DNA of 64,000 nucleotides, from positions 2,232,001-2,296,000 of the forward strand of contig NZ_VLPK01000001.1 of the NCBI RefSeq assembly GCF_007558865.1, read 5' to 3'. This stretch comes from Mucilaginibacter corticis (GTDB lineage: Bacteria; Bacteroidota; Bacteroidia; Sphingobacteriales; Sphingobacteriaceae). Made by a program: the position numbers and the translations under genes. The notes beneath the pieces are model-generated. The model saw only the letters and a list, made by a program, of their open reading frames with translations, was not told the DNA's origin and ran no database searches. Below, piece after piece: positions 24,963-32,910 of this stretch; positions within the stretch are counted from its first letter, which is position 1, and each line of letters begins with the position of its first letter.

Positions 24963-27632
24963 ATGGCTTTTTCAACGGATAAACAAACATTGGATGACCT
25001 GAATATCTTTGGTCGTCATGGCAGCGATTCTATTTATAACCTATTCAACTGCTGCGCTACGAGAGGAGGCGCAGCAGTATTAGAAGAAATGTTCAAGTAT
25101 CCGCTTTCGAGCGCGGAAGCTATCAATCGCCGTAGCGCCATCATACAGTTTTTTTCGTCAACCGGCATTCCATTCCCATTTCGAAACACAATTTTTGATG
25201 AATTGCAGGTTTACCTTTCAAATACAGACGAACGTTCTAAACTAGTTGCGGCAGATCAGACCATGACAAAAAGGCTAACCAACGCACTCTCAACGGATGT
25301 AGTCAAAACGCAAATCTATAAAGGCATAGCGGCTATGTCAGAGTTAGTGAAAGAGACGGCGAAATTTATAGCAAAAATTAATGTCAAACCCAGCGAAGAA
25401 TATAGCTATGAATTAAATGAAATACGTAGTTTATTGCAACTGCCAATGTTCATTGCTTTACTTGAAAGTCCAAATCGTCTTTCTCCTAACGAAATGGTGA
25501 AATTTGATGATTCGCTGCGGTTTCGAAACCCTGGAGCCGTAAATAAATTACTAAGCTATCTCTATAATATTGATGTCTACGTGGCGGTCGGTAAAATCGC
25601 TAACAGCCGGAATTTCAATTTTCCAATTGCGCTAGCTAACGCTCAATCTATCACCTACCTGGTTGATTTATATCATCCGCAAGTGATCAATGCGGTCCCT
25701 AATACCGTATCGATCTCACCAAAACAAAATGTTATTTTTTTAACAGGCGCTAATATGGCCGGCAAATCCACCTTCATGAAATCGTTAAGTATTGCGGTTT
25801 ATTTAGCGCATATGGGTTTTCCTGTCGCAGCGTCCAGTATGGAGTTTTCTGTTTTGGATGGTTTGTATACGACGATTAACCTGCCGGACGACCTAGGTAT
25901 GGGTGCCAGTCATTTTTATGCAGAAGTGATGAGGGCAAAGAAAATTGCCAGTGAGCTTCGCACAAAAAACCTCTTTATCGTATTTGACGAATTATTTCGG
26001 GGCACCAATGTAAAAGATGCGGCCGAGGCCACCATAGCGTTTACTGAAGCCTTCGCAAAAAAAAACGCCAGTATTTTTGTTATTTCCACACACATTATTG
26101 AGGCGGGAGATGTGTTACACGAGCGGTGTAAAAATATCAATTTTCTTTATCTGCCTACTGTAATGAATGCAAACAGGCCGGTATATACTTACAAGTTAGC
26201 ACAAGGTATCACCGGGGATCGCCATGGCATGGTAATTATCAACAATGAGGGTATCGAAAAAATACTGAAAAAAGGTTTAGATCGTGAAATTTCTATAAAT
26301 AACAAGTATGGCTTTACCGTGGATAAGCAAACGCTTGCAGACTTAAATCTACTTGATAAATATAAACCAAATTCCGTTTACAGTCTTTTTAATCAGGTTC
26401 GGACCGATGGTGGTGAACGTTTGCTGCGAGAAATGTTTCATCATCCTTTGACGAACGCAGAACAAATAAATAAACGCAGCGATTTGTTCAAATTTTTTAC
26501 TGGCCTGAATATAGAGTTCCCGATAACTAACGAAATCTTTACTAGAGCGGAAAATTATCTTGATACCGGAACGTACCCAAACTACCTTGCTTCTATATCG
26601 GGGCTGGCGGCTCAAAAAATTCAAAGCAATCTTGTTAACGACGAACGATATCCCCTGCTTTTTAATGGATTACTAGCGACCATAGAAATGTTAAATCATT
26701 TCCGTGACTTCATTGTCAAGCTCGCAGCAAAATACAGCAACAATAGCCCTTATCAGGAAGAACTGAATTTTTTATCAACACTTTTTAAAGATCCACGTCT
26801 TCAATGGCTTTCAGCTGAACGTAATGTGCAGGAATTACCCTTTTTAAAAGTAACGCGTTATGATTTCCTGTTAAAAAACACCTTGCGCAAGGAGATGGAA
26901 ATTGTCATGTCCAGCCTTTATCATTTGGACGTCTATATTGCTGTCAGCGCGACAGCCAAACAAAGAAACTTCTTATTTGCCAACGCCTCAACGTCTGAAA
27001 TGCCTTATATCCGCAGCAAGGCCTTATGGCACCCATCTTTAATAAAGGGTATACCGAACCCGGTTAACTTTAATTCGAGAGAAAACCTGCTGTTTCTAAC
27101 AGGCGCAAACATGGCTGGGAAATCTACGCTGATGAAAGCTTTCGGAATAGCAATTTACCTGGCCCATATGGGTTTTCCGGTCGCAGCGAAAGACCTGGAA
27201 TTTTCAGTAATGGACGGTTTGCGTTCATCCATAAATGTAGCTGATGATTTGAGTATGGGCTATAGTCACTTTTATGCCGAAGTATTGAGGGTTAAGACCG
27301 TCGCTAAAGAAGTTGCTAAAGGCAAGAACCTGGTTATTTTATTTGATGAACTATTTAAAGGCACTAACGTGAAAGATGCCTACGACGGTACATTGGCCAT
27401 CACTCAAGGGTTTGCTGCCTATCGAAACTGCTTTTTCATAATCTCTACCCATATCGTTGAGGTGGGTGAAGCATTAAAAGCACTTACTACCAATGTTAGA
27501 TTCGCCTATTTGCCAACCGTGATGAATGGCCTTGCCCCCCAATACACTTACCGGATCGAAGAAGGTATTACAGCAGATAAGCAGGGGATGATTATTATCC
27601 AGAACGAAGGCGTATTGGACGTCTTGAAATAA
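24963..27632 (+). CDS. Double-length MutS-like ATPase: two MutS core modules in one chain
   Basis: 889 residues built from two copies of the same unit of about 450 residues. Each copy starts with a clamp/lever-like region (STDKQTLDDLNIFGRH and TVDKQTLADLNLLDKY), continues through LEEMFKYPLSSAEAINRRS or LREMFHHPLTNAEQINKRS, and ends with a MutS ATPase. Walker A TGANMAGKST occurs at about 259-268 and 712-721, the signature-like GMGASHFYAE and SMGYSHFYAE follow, Walker B is FIVFDELFRGTN and VILFDELFKGTN, and STHI is the switch in both. The mismatch-recognition and connector domains of MutS are absent. Both ATP sites look intact, so the chain could be a built-in dimer. Confidence 0.85.
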   Translation: MAFSTDKQTLDDLNIFGRHGSDSIYNLFNCCATRGGAAVLEEMFKYPLSSAEAINRRSAIIQFFSSTGIPFPFRNTIFDELQVYLSNTDERSKLVAADQTMTKRLTNALSTDVVKTQIYKGIAAMSELVKETAKFIAKINVKPSEEYSYELNEIRSLLQLPMFIALLESPNRLSPNEMVKFDDSLRFRNPGAVNKLLSYLYNIDVYVAVGKIANSRNFNFPIALANAQSITYLVDLYHPQVINAVPNTVSISPKQNVIFLTGANMAGKSTFMKSLSIAVYLAHMGFPVAASSMEFSVLDGLYTTINLPDDLGMGASHFYAEVMRAKKIASELRTKNLFIVFDELFRGTNVKDAAEATIAFTEAFAKKNASIFVISTHIIEAGDVLHERCKNINFLYLPTVMNANRPVYTYKLAQGITGDRHGMVIINNEGIEKILKKGLDREISINNKYGFTVDKQTLADLNLLDKYKPNSVYSLFNQVRTDGGERLLREMFHHPLTNAEQINKRSDLFKFFTGLNIEFPITNEIFTRAENYLDTGTYPNYLASISGLAAQKIQSNLVNDERYPLLFNGLLATIEMLNHFRDFIVKLAAKYSNNSPYQEELNFLSTLFKDPRLQWLSAERNVQELPFLKVTRYDFLLKNTLRKEMEIVMSSLYHLDVYIAVSATAKQRNFLFANASTSEMPYIRSKALWHPSLIKGIPNPVNFNSRENLLFLTGANMAGKSTLMKAFGIAIYLAHMGFPVAAKDLEFSVMDGLRSSINVADDLSMGYSHFYAEVLRVKTVAKEVAKGKNLVILFDELFKGTNVKDAYDGTLAITQGFAAYRNCFFIISTHIVEVGEALKALTTNVRFAYLPTVMNGLAPQYTYRIEEGITADKQGMIIIQNEGVLDVLK

Positions 27633-27655
27633 ATACTTTACACAAAAAATTAATT

Positions 27656-30451
27656 ATGAAATTCAGATTAGTAGCCGCTATTATTTTGATAGCATACTTT
27701 GGCAATTCTGCCAAAGCACAACAAATTCCACTGGATCCGGCCGTGCGGACGGGTAAGCTTGCCAATGGATTTACTTACTACATTCGTCATAACGAGGAAC
27801 CCAAGAACCGCGTGGTATTCTATCTGGCTAACAAAGTCGGATCGATTCTGGAAGCTGATGACCAACGGGGGTTAGCCCATTTTATGGAGCATATGAGTTT
27901 TAACGGTACCAAACACTTTCCCAAAAACGAGTTAGTGAATTATCTGCAAAAGGCGGGTGTTCGCTTCGGCGCAGACATTAATGCTTACACATCCTACGAC
28001 GAAACTGTTTACCAGCTGCCATTGCCTTCAAACGATCCTGAAATATTAAAGAATGGTATCGAAATTATGCACGATTGGGCACACGGCGCCACGCTTGACC
28101 CCCAAGAAATAAACAATGAGCGTGGGGTCGTGCTGGAAGAAAAACGATTAGGAAAGGGTGCCGCGGAGAGGGTGCGAGCCAAATATTTCCCCGTTATTAC
28201 AAATGGTTCCAGCTATGCAAGTCGTAATCCTATTGGCACGGACGAAGTGTTAAACAACTTTAAGCCGGAAGCGATCAGGCGTTTTTATCGGGATTGGTAC
28301 CGTCCAGACTTGCAAGCTATTATTGTCGTAGGTGACGTAGATGTGCATGAAATGGAAAAAACGATAAAAACAAAATTCAGCGACTTAGTTAATCCGCCGA
28401 AGGAATTGCCCAGAACGATCTACAAAGTAGACCTAACCGGCAAGAATCAATTTATCGCTGTCACTGACCCTGAAGTCACTACGATATCGGCTCAGGTGAT
28501 CAACAAATTTCCCGAAGTTCCGTTACACACCATCCCGGAGTTTCGCCAAAGCATGGTCAGGCAGTTGTTTAATCAAATGCTTGGTGAGCGATACAGTGAA
28601 TTGAAACAGCAAGCGGACCCGCCTTTTTTGCAGGGTGGTGCCGGAATAAGCGGATTTGTTGGCGGGCTTGAATCTTTCGGCGTTTTCGTTACAGCAAAGC
28701 CAGGAGAACTAGAACGAGGTTTTAAAGCGGTATGGCGTGAGAACGAACGGGTGAGGCGTTTGGGTTTCATTCCCACTGAATTAGAGCGCGTTAAACACAA
28801 CTTTTTGAATCGTTTTGAATCGGCTCTATCAGAACGAAACAAAATAAGGTCAGATAGCTATGTGCAAGAATATTTACAGTATTTCCTCCATGGGACGGCA
28901 TCGGCTGGTATCGTCTATGAAGAAGATCTGGTTAAAAAAATCCTGCCGACTATTACACTAGATGACGTCAACAAATTGGCGATGAAGGTTAACGACGATA
29001 CGAACAGGGACATCGTATTAACGGCTTCAGAAACGGCAAAGGCAACGCTGCCAAACGAAGCTGTGATTAATAATTGGATAAAAGCCGTCGAATCAGAAAA
29101 TATTGCCGCTTTCAAAGATGTGACCAGCAAAGAAACCCTACTCCGAAAAGAACCTATTCCGGGTCGAATAATGGATCAGCGTACCGATCATAAATCAGGC
29201 ATTACAACGCTACTGCTTAGCAATGGCATCAAAGTACTCTTAAAGCCAACCAGCTTTAAAAATAATCAAATAGTTTTTACTGGGTTCGCACCTGGGGGCA
29301 CATCTATTTACAGCGATGCCGATTTTCAGTCTGCTACAGCTGCAAACATCATTCCCTCCTACGGTGCCGGAAACCACAGTCCATTGGAATTAAGTAAATA
29401 CTTATCAGACAAGCAACTAGCAATCCAATTATCAATCTCCGAGCGTTCACAAAATATCAGCGGCAGTAGTGTAAACAAAGATCTTGAAGCTGCGCTGCAG
29501 CTAATGTATGCCTACATTACCGAGCCGCGTCAAGATTCACTGCTATTCAAAGGTATGATCGCTAATGCCAAAGCTGCACTTGCGAATCGGCAAAACGATC
29601 CGAACACTGTTTTTCAAGACACTATCAGTTCCGTATTGGGTGATCATAATGTTCGCCGAACAGGACCCACATTAAAAAAATTGGAACAAGTAAAACTTGA
29701 TAGGGCTTATAAAATTTATAAAGAGCTTTTTGCAGGGAACCAAGGCTTTACCTTCGTTTTTGTCGGTAACATCGACACCTTAACGATTTTTCCGTTGTTG
29801 GCAAAGTATGTGGCCAGCCTTCCCGTTACAACTACTATTTTAAAGCCAAGGGACTTGAATATTGATATCCCTCCGGGTCAAATAGAAAAAAGAGTTTATA
29901 AAGGCACCGAACCTAAAGCAAGTGTAAGTTTAGTTTTCTCGGGAGCATTTGACTATAATTTTACCAATGCGTTAATAATGGACGCGTTGAAAGAAGCGTT
30001 ACAAATTCGCCTGATCGAACGACTGAGGGAGGACGAAGGGGGCGTCTATGCTCCCAGTGTTACCATGGGAACCTCAAAAAAACCGCAACCGCGATTCAAT
30101 ATGACCGTAAATTTCGGATGTGCGCCTGAAAACGTGGAAAAGTTGATTGCTTCAACCATTGACGAAATCACCAAGGTAAAAACATCAGGTCCATTGCCGG
30201 TAAACATAGAAAAATTCAAAGCGGAAACGCAACGATCGCTAGAGACAACGTTGAAAACAAATGGTTTTTGGCTTACTTATTTAGCGCGTCAATTACAAAA
30301 TGAAGAAGCGCTTAACGAGGTTGATACCTACACGGAAAAACTAAGTGCCATCACAACTAAAGATGTCCAAAACGCAGCTAAAAAATACCTTACCGGCAAA
30401 AATTATATCAAATTGATTTTGATCCCTGAAAAAATAGAAGCAACCAAATGA
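27656..30451 (+). CDS. Secreted M16-family zinc metallopeptidase, two-domain form
   Basis: 931 residues with a signal peptide ending in NSAKAQ. The inverted zinc motif HFMEH (His75, Glu78, His79) lies in GLAHFMEHMSFNGT, with the third ligand glutamate in NERGVVLEEKR. The second, inactive M16 domain covers about 510-930 (LSNGIKVLLKPTSFKNNQI, FTFVFVGNIDTL, RLREDEGGVYAPSV). It is like the pitrilysin-type proteins of Bacteroidota and should degrade peptides in the periplasm. It follows the MutS-like gene by 23 bases and is in line with the SusCD genes, which makes peptide import and degradation a reasonable idea. Confidence 0.9.
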   Translation: MKFRLVAAIILIAYFGNSAKAQQIPLDPAVRTGKLANGFTYYIRHNEEPKNRVVFYLANKVGSILEADDQRGLAHFMEHMSFNGTKHFPKNELVNYLQKAGVRFGADINAYTSYDETVYQLPLPSNDPEILKNGIEIMHDWAHGATLDPQEINNERGVVLEEKRLGKGAAERVRAKYFPVITNGSSYASRNPIGTDEVLNNFKPEAIRRFYRDWYRPDLQAIIVVGDVDVHEMEKTIKTKFSDLVNPPKELPRTIYKVDLTGKNQFIAVTDPEVTTISAQVINKFPEVPLHTIPEFRQSMVRQLFNQMLGERYSELKQQADPPFLQGGAGISGFVGGLESFGVFVTAKPGELERGFKAVWRENERVRRLGFIPTELERVKHNFLNRFESALSERNKIRSDSYVQEYLQYFLHGTASAGIVYEEDLVKKILPTITLDDVNKLAMKVNDDTNRDIVLTASETAKATLPNEAVINNWIKAVESENIAAFKDVTSKETLLRKEPIPGRIMDQRTDHKSGITTLLLSNGIKVLLKPTSFKNNQIVFTGFAPGGTSIYSDADFQSATAANIIPSYGAGNHSPLELSKYLSDKQLAIQLSISERSQNISGSSVNKDLEAALQLMYAYITEPRQDSLLFKGMIANAKAALANRQNDPNTVFQDTISSVLGDHNVRRTGPTLKKLEQVKLDRAYKIYKELFAGNQGFTFVFVGNIDTLTIFPLLAKYVASLPVTTTILKPRDLNIDIPPGQIEKRVYKGTEPKASVSLVFSGAFDYNFTNALIMDALKEALQIRLIERLREDEGGVYAPSVTMGTSKKPQPRFNMTVNFGCAPENVEKLIASTIDEITKVKTSGPLPVNIEKFKAETQRSLETTLKTNGFWLTYLARQLQNEEALNEVDTYTEKLSAITTKDVQNAAKKYLTGKNYIKLILIPEKIEATK

Positions 30452-30485
30452 TGTGGCACATCATAAAAAGTGATCGGAAAACGAA

Positions 30486-31538
30486 ATGAACGATATAGAA
30501 GAAAAGATGACTTTGGATCAAAATAAAGCTGATTTACTCAACCTTTGGCAGTTCATAGGGAACACTAAGTTAATTGAGATACGGTATCGGTATGAAAGGG
30601 GCCCATTACAACGCATCCTTGCTAAATGCGAATATGGCAGTCTTACTGGCAGTATAAAAGATCGGATGGCACTTTATATACTTGAAAAGGCCTATGAGAT
30701 GGGACAAATTATGCCAGGCGATCAAATAGTAGAAGCCACCTCAGGTAATACTGGAATTGCATTTGCCGCGATTGGTACCAAGTTAGGTCATCCCGTTAAA
30801 ATTATAATACCGGATTGGATGAGCAAAGAGCGCATGAGCCTTTTACGCGCATATGGCGCGGACGTTCAATTGGTAAGCAAAGAGGAAGGTGGCTTTCTAG
30901 GCAGTATTAAGATAGCGGAAGCGATGTCGTATGATGATAAGGTATTTCTGCCGCGGCAGTTCCAAAACAAATATAATATTGAGGCACATGAAAAGACCAC
31001 CGGGCGTGAGATAGATTTGCATTTGCTCCATCTAAAAATAAAGCCTCATGCATTTGTGGCAGGAGTCGGTACAGGCGGAACAATAATGGGCGTCGGCGGC
31101 TATTTGAAAAGTATTTACCCAGATATCAAAATTCATCCTTTGGAACCAGCTGAAAGCCCAACGCTTAGCACAGGCTTTAAAGTTGGCTCACATCGCATCC
31201 AGGGTATTGGTGACGAATTTATACCATCAATAGTTGACCTCTCCAAGCTTGATGAAGTAGTTCAGGTTTGTGATGGAGATGCTATTATAATGGCACAACG
31301 GCTGTGTAGAGAATTGGGTTTGGGTGTGGGAATATCATCGGGCGCGAATTTATTAGGTGCCATTAAAATACAAAGTAAATTGGGATGTGATAGCAATGTC
31401 GTTACAGTTTTTCCGGATAGTAATCAAAAATACCTCAGTACTGCCTTATTCCAGGAAGAACCCATAAAAGCAAATTACTTTGGTTCAAAAGTCACCTTGG
31501 AAGGCTATAAAGTCTACGATAATTTTTTTAATTACTAA
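30486..31538 (+). CDS. Cysteine synthase/CBS-like PLP enzyme
   Basis: 350 residues of the fold-type II PLP family. The Schiff-base lysine is Lys58 in GSIKDRMA, substrate binding is by EATSGNTGIAFAA, the phosphate loop is GVGTGGTIMGVGGYL and the pyridine-ring serine is in GISSGANLLG. The usual N-P-x-x-S before the lysine is SLTG, which differs from housekeeping CysK. An alternative start at Met8 is possible. It is the last gene of the locus, 34 bases after the peptidase gene, followed by a strong terminator. Substrate could be O-acetylserine, serine or a peptide-derived amino acid. Confidence 0.85.
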   Translation: MNDIEEKMTLDQNKADLLNLWQFIGNTKLIEIRYRYERGPLQRILAKCEYGSLTGSIKDRMALYILEKAYEMGQIMPGDQIVEATSGNTGIAFAAIGTKLGHPVKIIIPDWMSKERMSLLRAYGADVQLVSKEEGGFLGSIKIAEAMSYDDKVFLPRQFQNKYNIEAHEKTTGREIDLHLLHLKIKPHAFVAGVGTGGTIMGVGGYLKSIYPDIKIHPLEPAESPTLSTGFKVGSHRIQGIGDEFIPSIVDLSKLDEVVQVCDGDAIIMAQRLCRELGLGVGISSGANLLGAIKIQSKLGCDSNVVTVFPDSNQKYLSTALFQEEPIKANYFGSKVTLEGYKVYDNFFNY

Positions 31539-31648
31539 GCACTGCTTTTCCATCTTTCCAAAAAAGAATCAGGTCATAGAATCAAAGGATATTCTCCCAG
31601 TTCTTTATGTTAACAAATTAGATCAGTTATAGAATTCGTTAACCAAGT

Positions 31649-31684
31649 AAAAAAGTTTGCCGAGGGAGCGGCAAACTTTTTTTT
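31649..31684 (+). terminator. Strong intrinsic terminator closing the SusCD-MutS locus
   Basis: AAAAGTTTGCCG and CGGCAAACTTTT form a perfect twelve-base stem around AGGGAG, extended by two A-T pairs and followed by a T run. It lies 111 bases after the PLP enzyme stop and marks the right end of the co-directional block. Confidence 0.85.
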
Positions 31685-31819
31685 AATTTTAGTCAACATG
31701 TTTAAAGCGATTCAATCAACCGTTTGAGGAACGCGGGAACTCGTTGTCCGGACAGTCATCAAATAAGATGATTAGCAGGTAGCCAATTGGTTAAACCAAG
31801 AGTTACGCACTATGATTGA

Positions 31820-32011
31820 TACAGCATCTGTTTTTATGCTAAATCTGACCCTGTCTACCCGGATCTGCGGGCAGCTATTGCAGCCTGTGAGGAACGCCTG
31901 GTCAGCCGCGCGGCTGCTTTAACGGAGGAAACAATGGCAGGGATCGAAGATTTTGCCGCGCCTACGGACGAATCGGTGCAAAAGCTGATCGCGATGCTAA
32001 AGCGAACGTAA
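31820..32011 (+). pseudogene. Startless open frame, probable gene remnant
   Basis: A frame opened by a TGA at 31817-31819 runs 63 codons to a TAA and reads AKSDPVYPDLRAAIAACEE then DESVQKLIAMLKRT, which looks like real helical protein. No ATG or GTG is found before the internal ATG at 31933. It may be the C-terminal part of a lost small gene. The 131 bases between the terminator and this frame contain nothing I can name. Confidence 0.35.
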
Positions 32012-32050
32012 GCGTAGAAGAACGAGCCGTCCTGGATAAGCTCTAATGAT

Positions 32051-32058
32051 TACCTTTG
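32051..32058 (+). promoter_or_regulatory. -7 box (TACCTTTG)
   Basis: A perfect TAnnTTTG box 25 bases upstream of the ATG at 32084. It is the main reason to consider that frame a real gene. Confidence 0.45.
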
Positions 32059-32083
32059 CGCCGCGAAAACGATAATACGCTTT

Positions 32084-32452
32084 ATGATCAACTACCCCCT
32101 TACCCGGTCTGTCAGATCTTTTATACCTATAACAAATGGTTTGCGGATTACCCGGGATGACGATGATACGGTGATCACGATCAAAAATTTGCCGGTGAAG
32201 GGCACTTGGCAAAGTATCAAGGCCGTTACTGCAGTAAAAAATATCCGTTCGGGTGCGGGCGATCATTACATCGATTGCCGGATCGACAGTGTTGGGGCGA
32301 TCACGGAAACTGGCCAGCCGTTTTCCGGTCAGCCAGTTTCCGGAAGCCTTTCCGCGTTAATCCCCTATTTTGTGGTCGTGCGGTTTGAGTGCCGGGTTAT
32401 TGTTCGGCGTTTCTTTGTTGTCGCGCTGGCGTTTATCGGACTTACCGGTTGA
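32084..32452 (+). CDS. Hypothetical protein, uncertain
   Basis: A frame of 122 codons starting soon after a good -7 box. The first two thirds (ITRDDDDTVITIKNLPVKG, then DHYIDCRIDSVGAITETG) look like a compact beta-rich protein. The last 30 residues (FECRVIVRRFFVVALAF) lie antisense to a more convincing small minus-strand gene and look non-coding, so the true C-terminus may be different or the gene may be damaged. No family is recognised. Confidence 0.4.
   Translation: MINYPLTRSVRSFIPITNGLRITRDDDDTVITIKNLPVKGTWQSIKAVTAVKNIRSGAGDHYIDCRIDSVGAITETGQPFSGQPVSGSLSALIPYFVVVRFECRVIVRRFFVVALAFIGLTG
32305..32341. repeat. Inverted repeat with ten-base arms
   Basis: GGAAACTGGC at 32305-32314 pairs with GCCAGTTTCC at 32332-32341; the interior can add CCG/CGG around TTTTC. 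It lies 16 bases beyond the stop of the minus-strand small gene and may act as its terminator, although it also falls inside the plus-strand hypothetical frame. Confidence 0.45.
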
Positions 32453-32488
32453 TTTGGCGGTTTTTTTTGGCCCTGTTTTGATTCCCAT
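32357..32488 (-). CDS. Small basic protein, 43 residues
   Basis: ATG at 32486-32488, stop at 32357-32359. The product reads MGIKTGPKKTAKSTGKSDKR followed by an asparagine- and proline-rich middle and HDHKIGD. It is strongly basic at the N-terminus, like small nucleic-acid-associated proteins, and lacks membrane segments. The sequence is clean in this frame while both overlapping frames look random. It is divergent from the LigD operon, about 200 bases away. Confidence 0.5.
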   Translation of the reverse strand: MGIKTGPKKTAKSTGKSDKRQRDNKETPNNNPALKPHDHKIGD

Positions 32489-32685
32489 GATTTAAATGAT
32501 TTGATCTGTAATTAAATACAGCCGAGCTGAGCTTTTGTTTCGGCTTAAGCTAACGCATAAGATGGAATTCATAAGCGTAAAAACAGGACACAAACTACTT
32601 GAACTCCTGTTTGTTAGTGCTTTGGTAATTCCGCCGGCCGAAATCTCCCAGAAAAGGGGTTTTCTGTGTTATAACCGTATTAATT

Positions 32686-32907
32686 ATGAGCAGTGCATTT
32701 ATCAAAGAAGGGGAAAGTGAACAACTCAGGGATATAGCGCCGAACATGGCCTCCCTGCTGCAACACCTGGCGCGAGAGTATGGCGGGCCGGTCCGCGAAT
32801 TGCAAACGCGTACCCATCCAAAGCATCAAAAAGAGGTGCATGAAATGAGCGACGGGCTGGGTTATATGCTGAACGAGCAAAACCAGTGGCAGGTCATTTT
32901 GGATTAG
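32686..32907 (+). CDS. Small conserved-looking protein upstream of LigD
   Basis: 73 residues (MSSAFIKEGESEQLRDIAP at the N-terminus, then KHQKEVHEMSDGLGYML). No signal or membrane segment. The stop is three bases before the LigD start, so the two are co-transcribed and a role in the same repair process is likely. I believe similar small genes sit beside repair genes in relatives, but cannot name a family. Confidence 0.65.
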   Translation: MSSAFIKEGESEQLRDIAPNMASLLQHLAREYGGPVRELQTRTHPKHQKEVHEMSDGLGYMLNEQNQWQVILD

Positions 32908-32910
32908 CCT

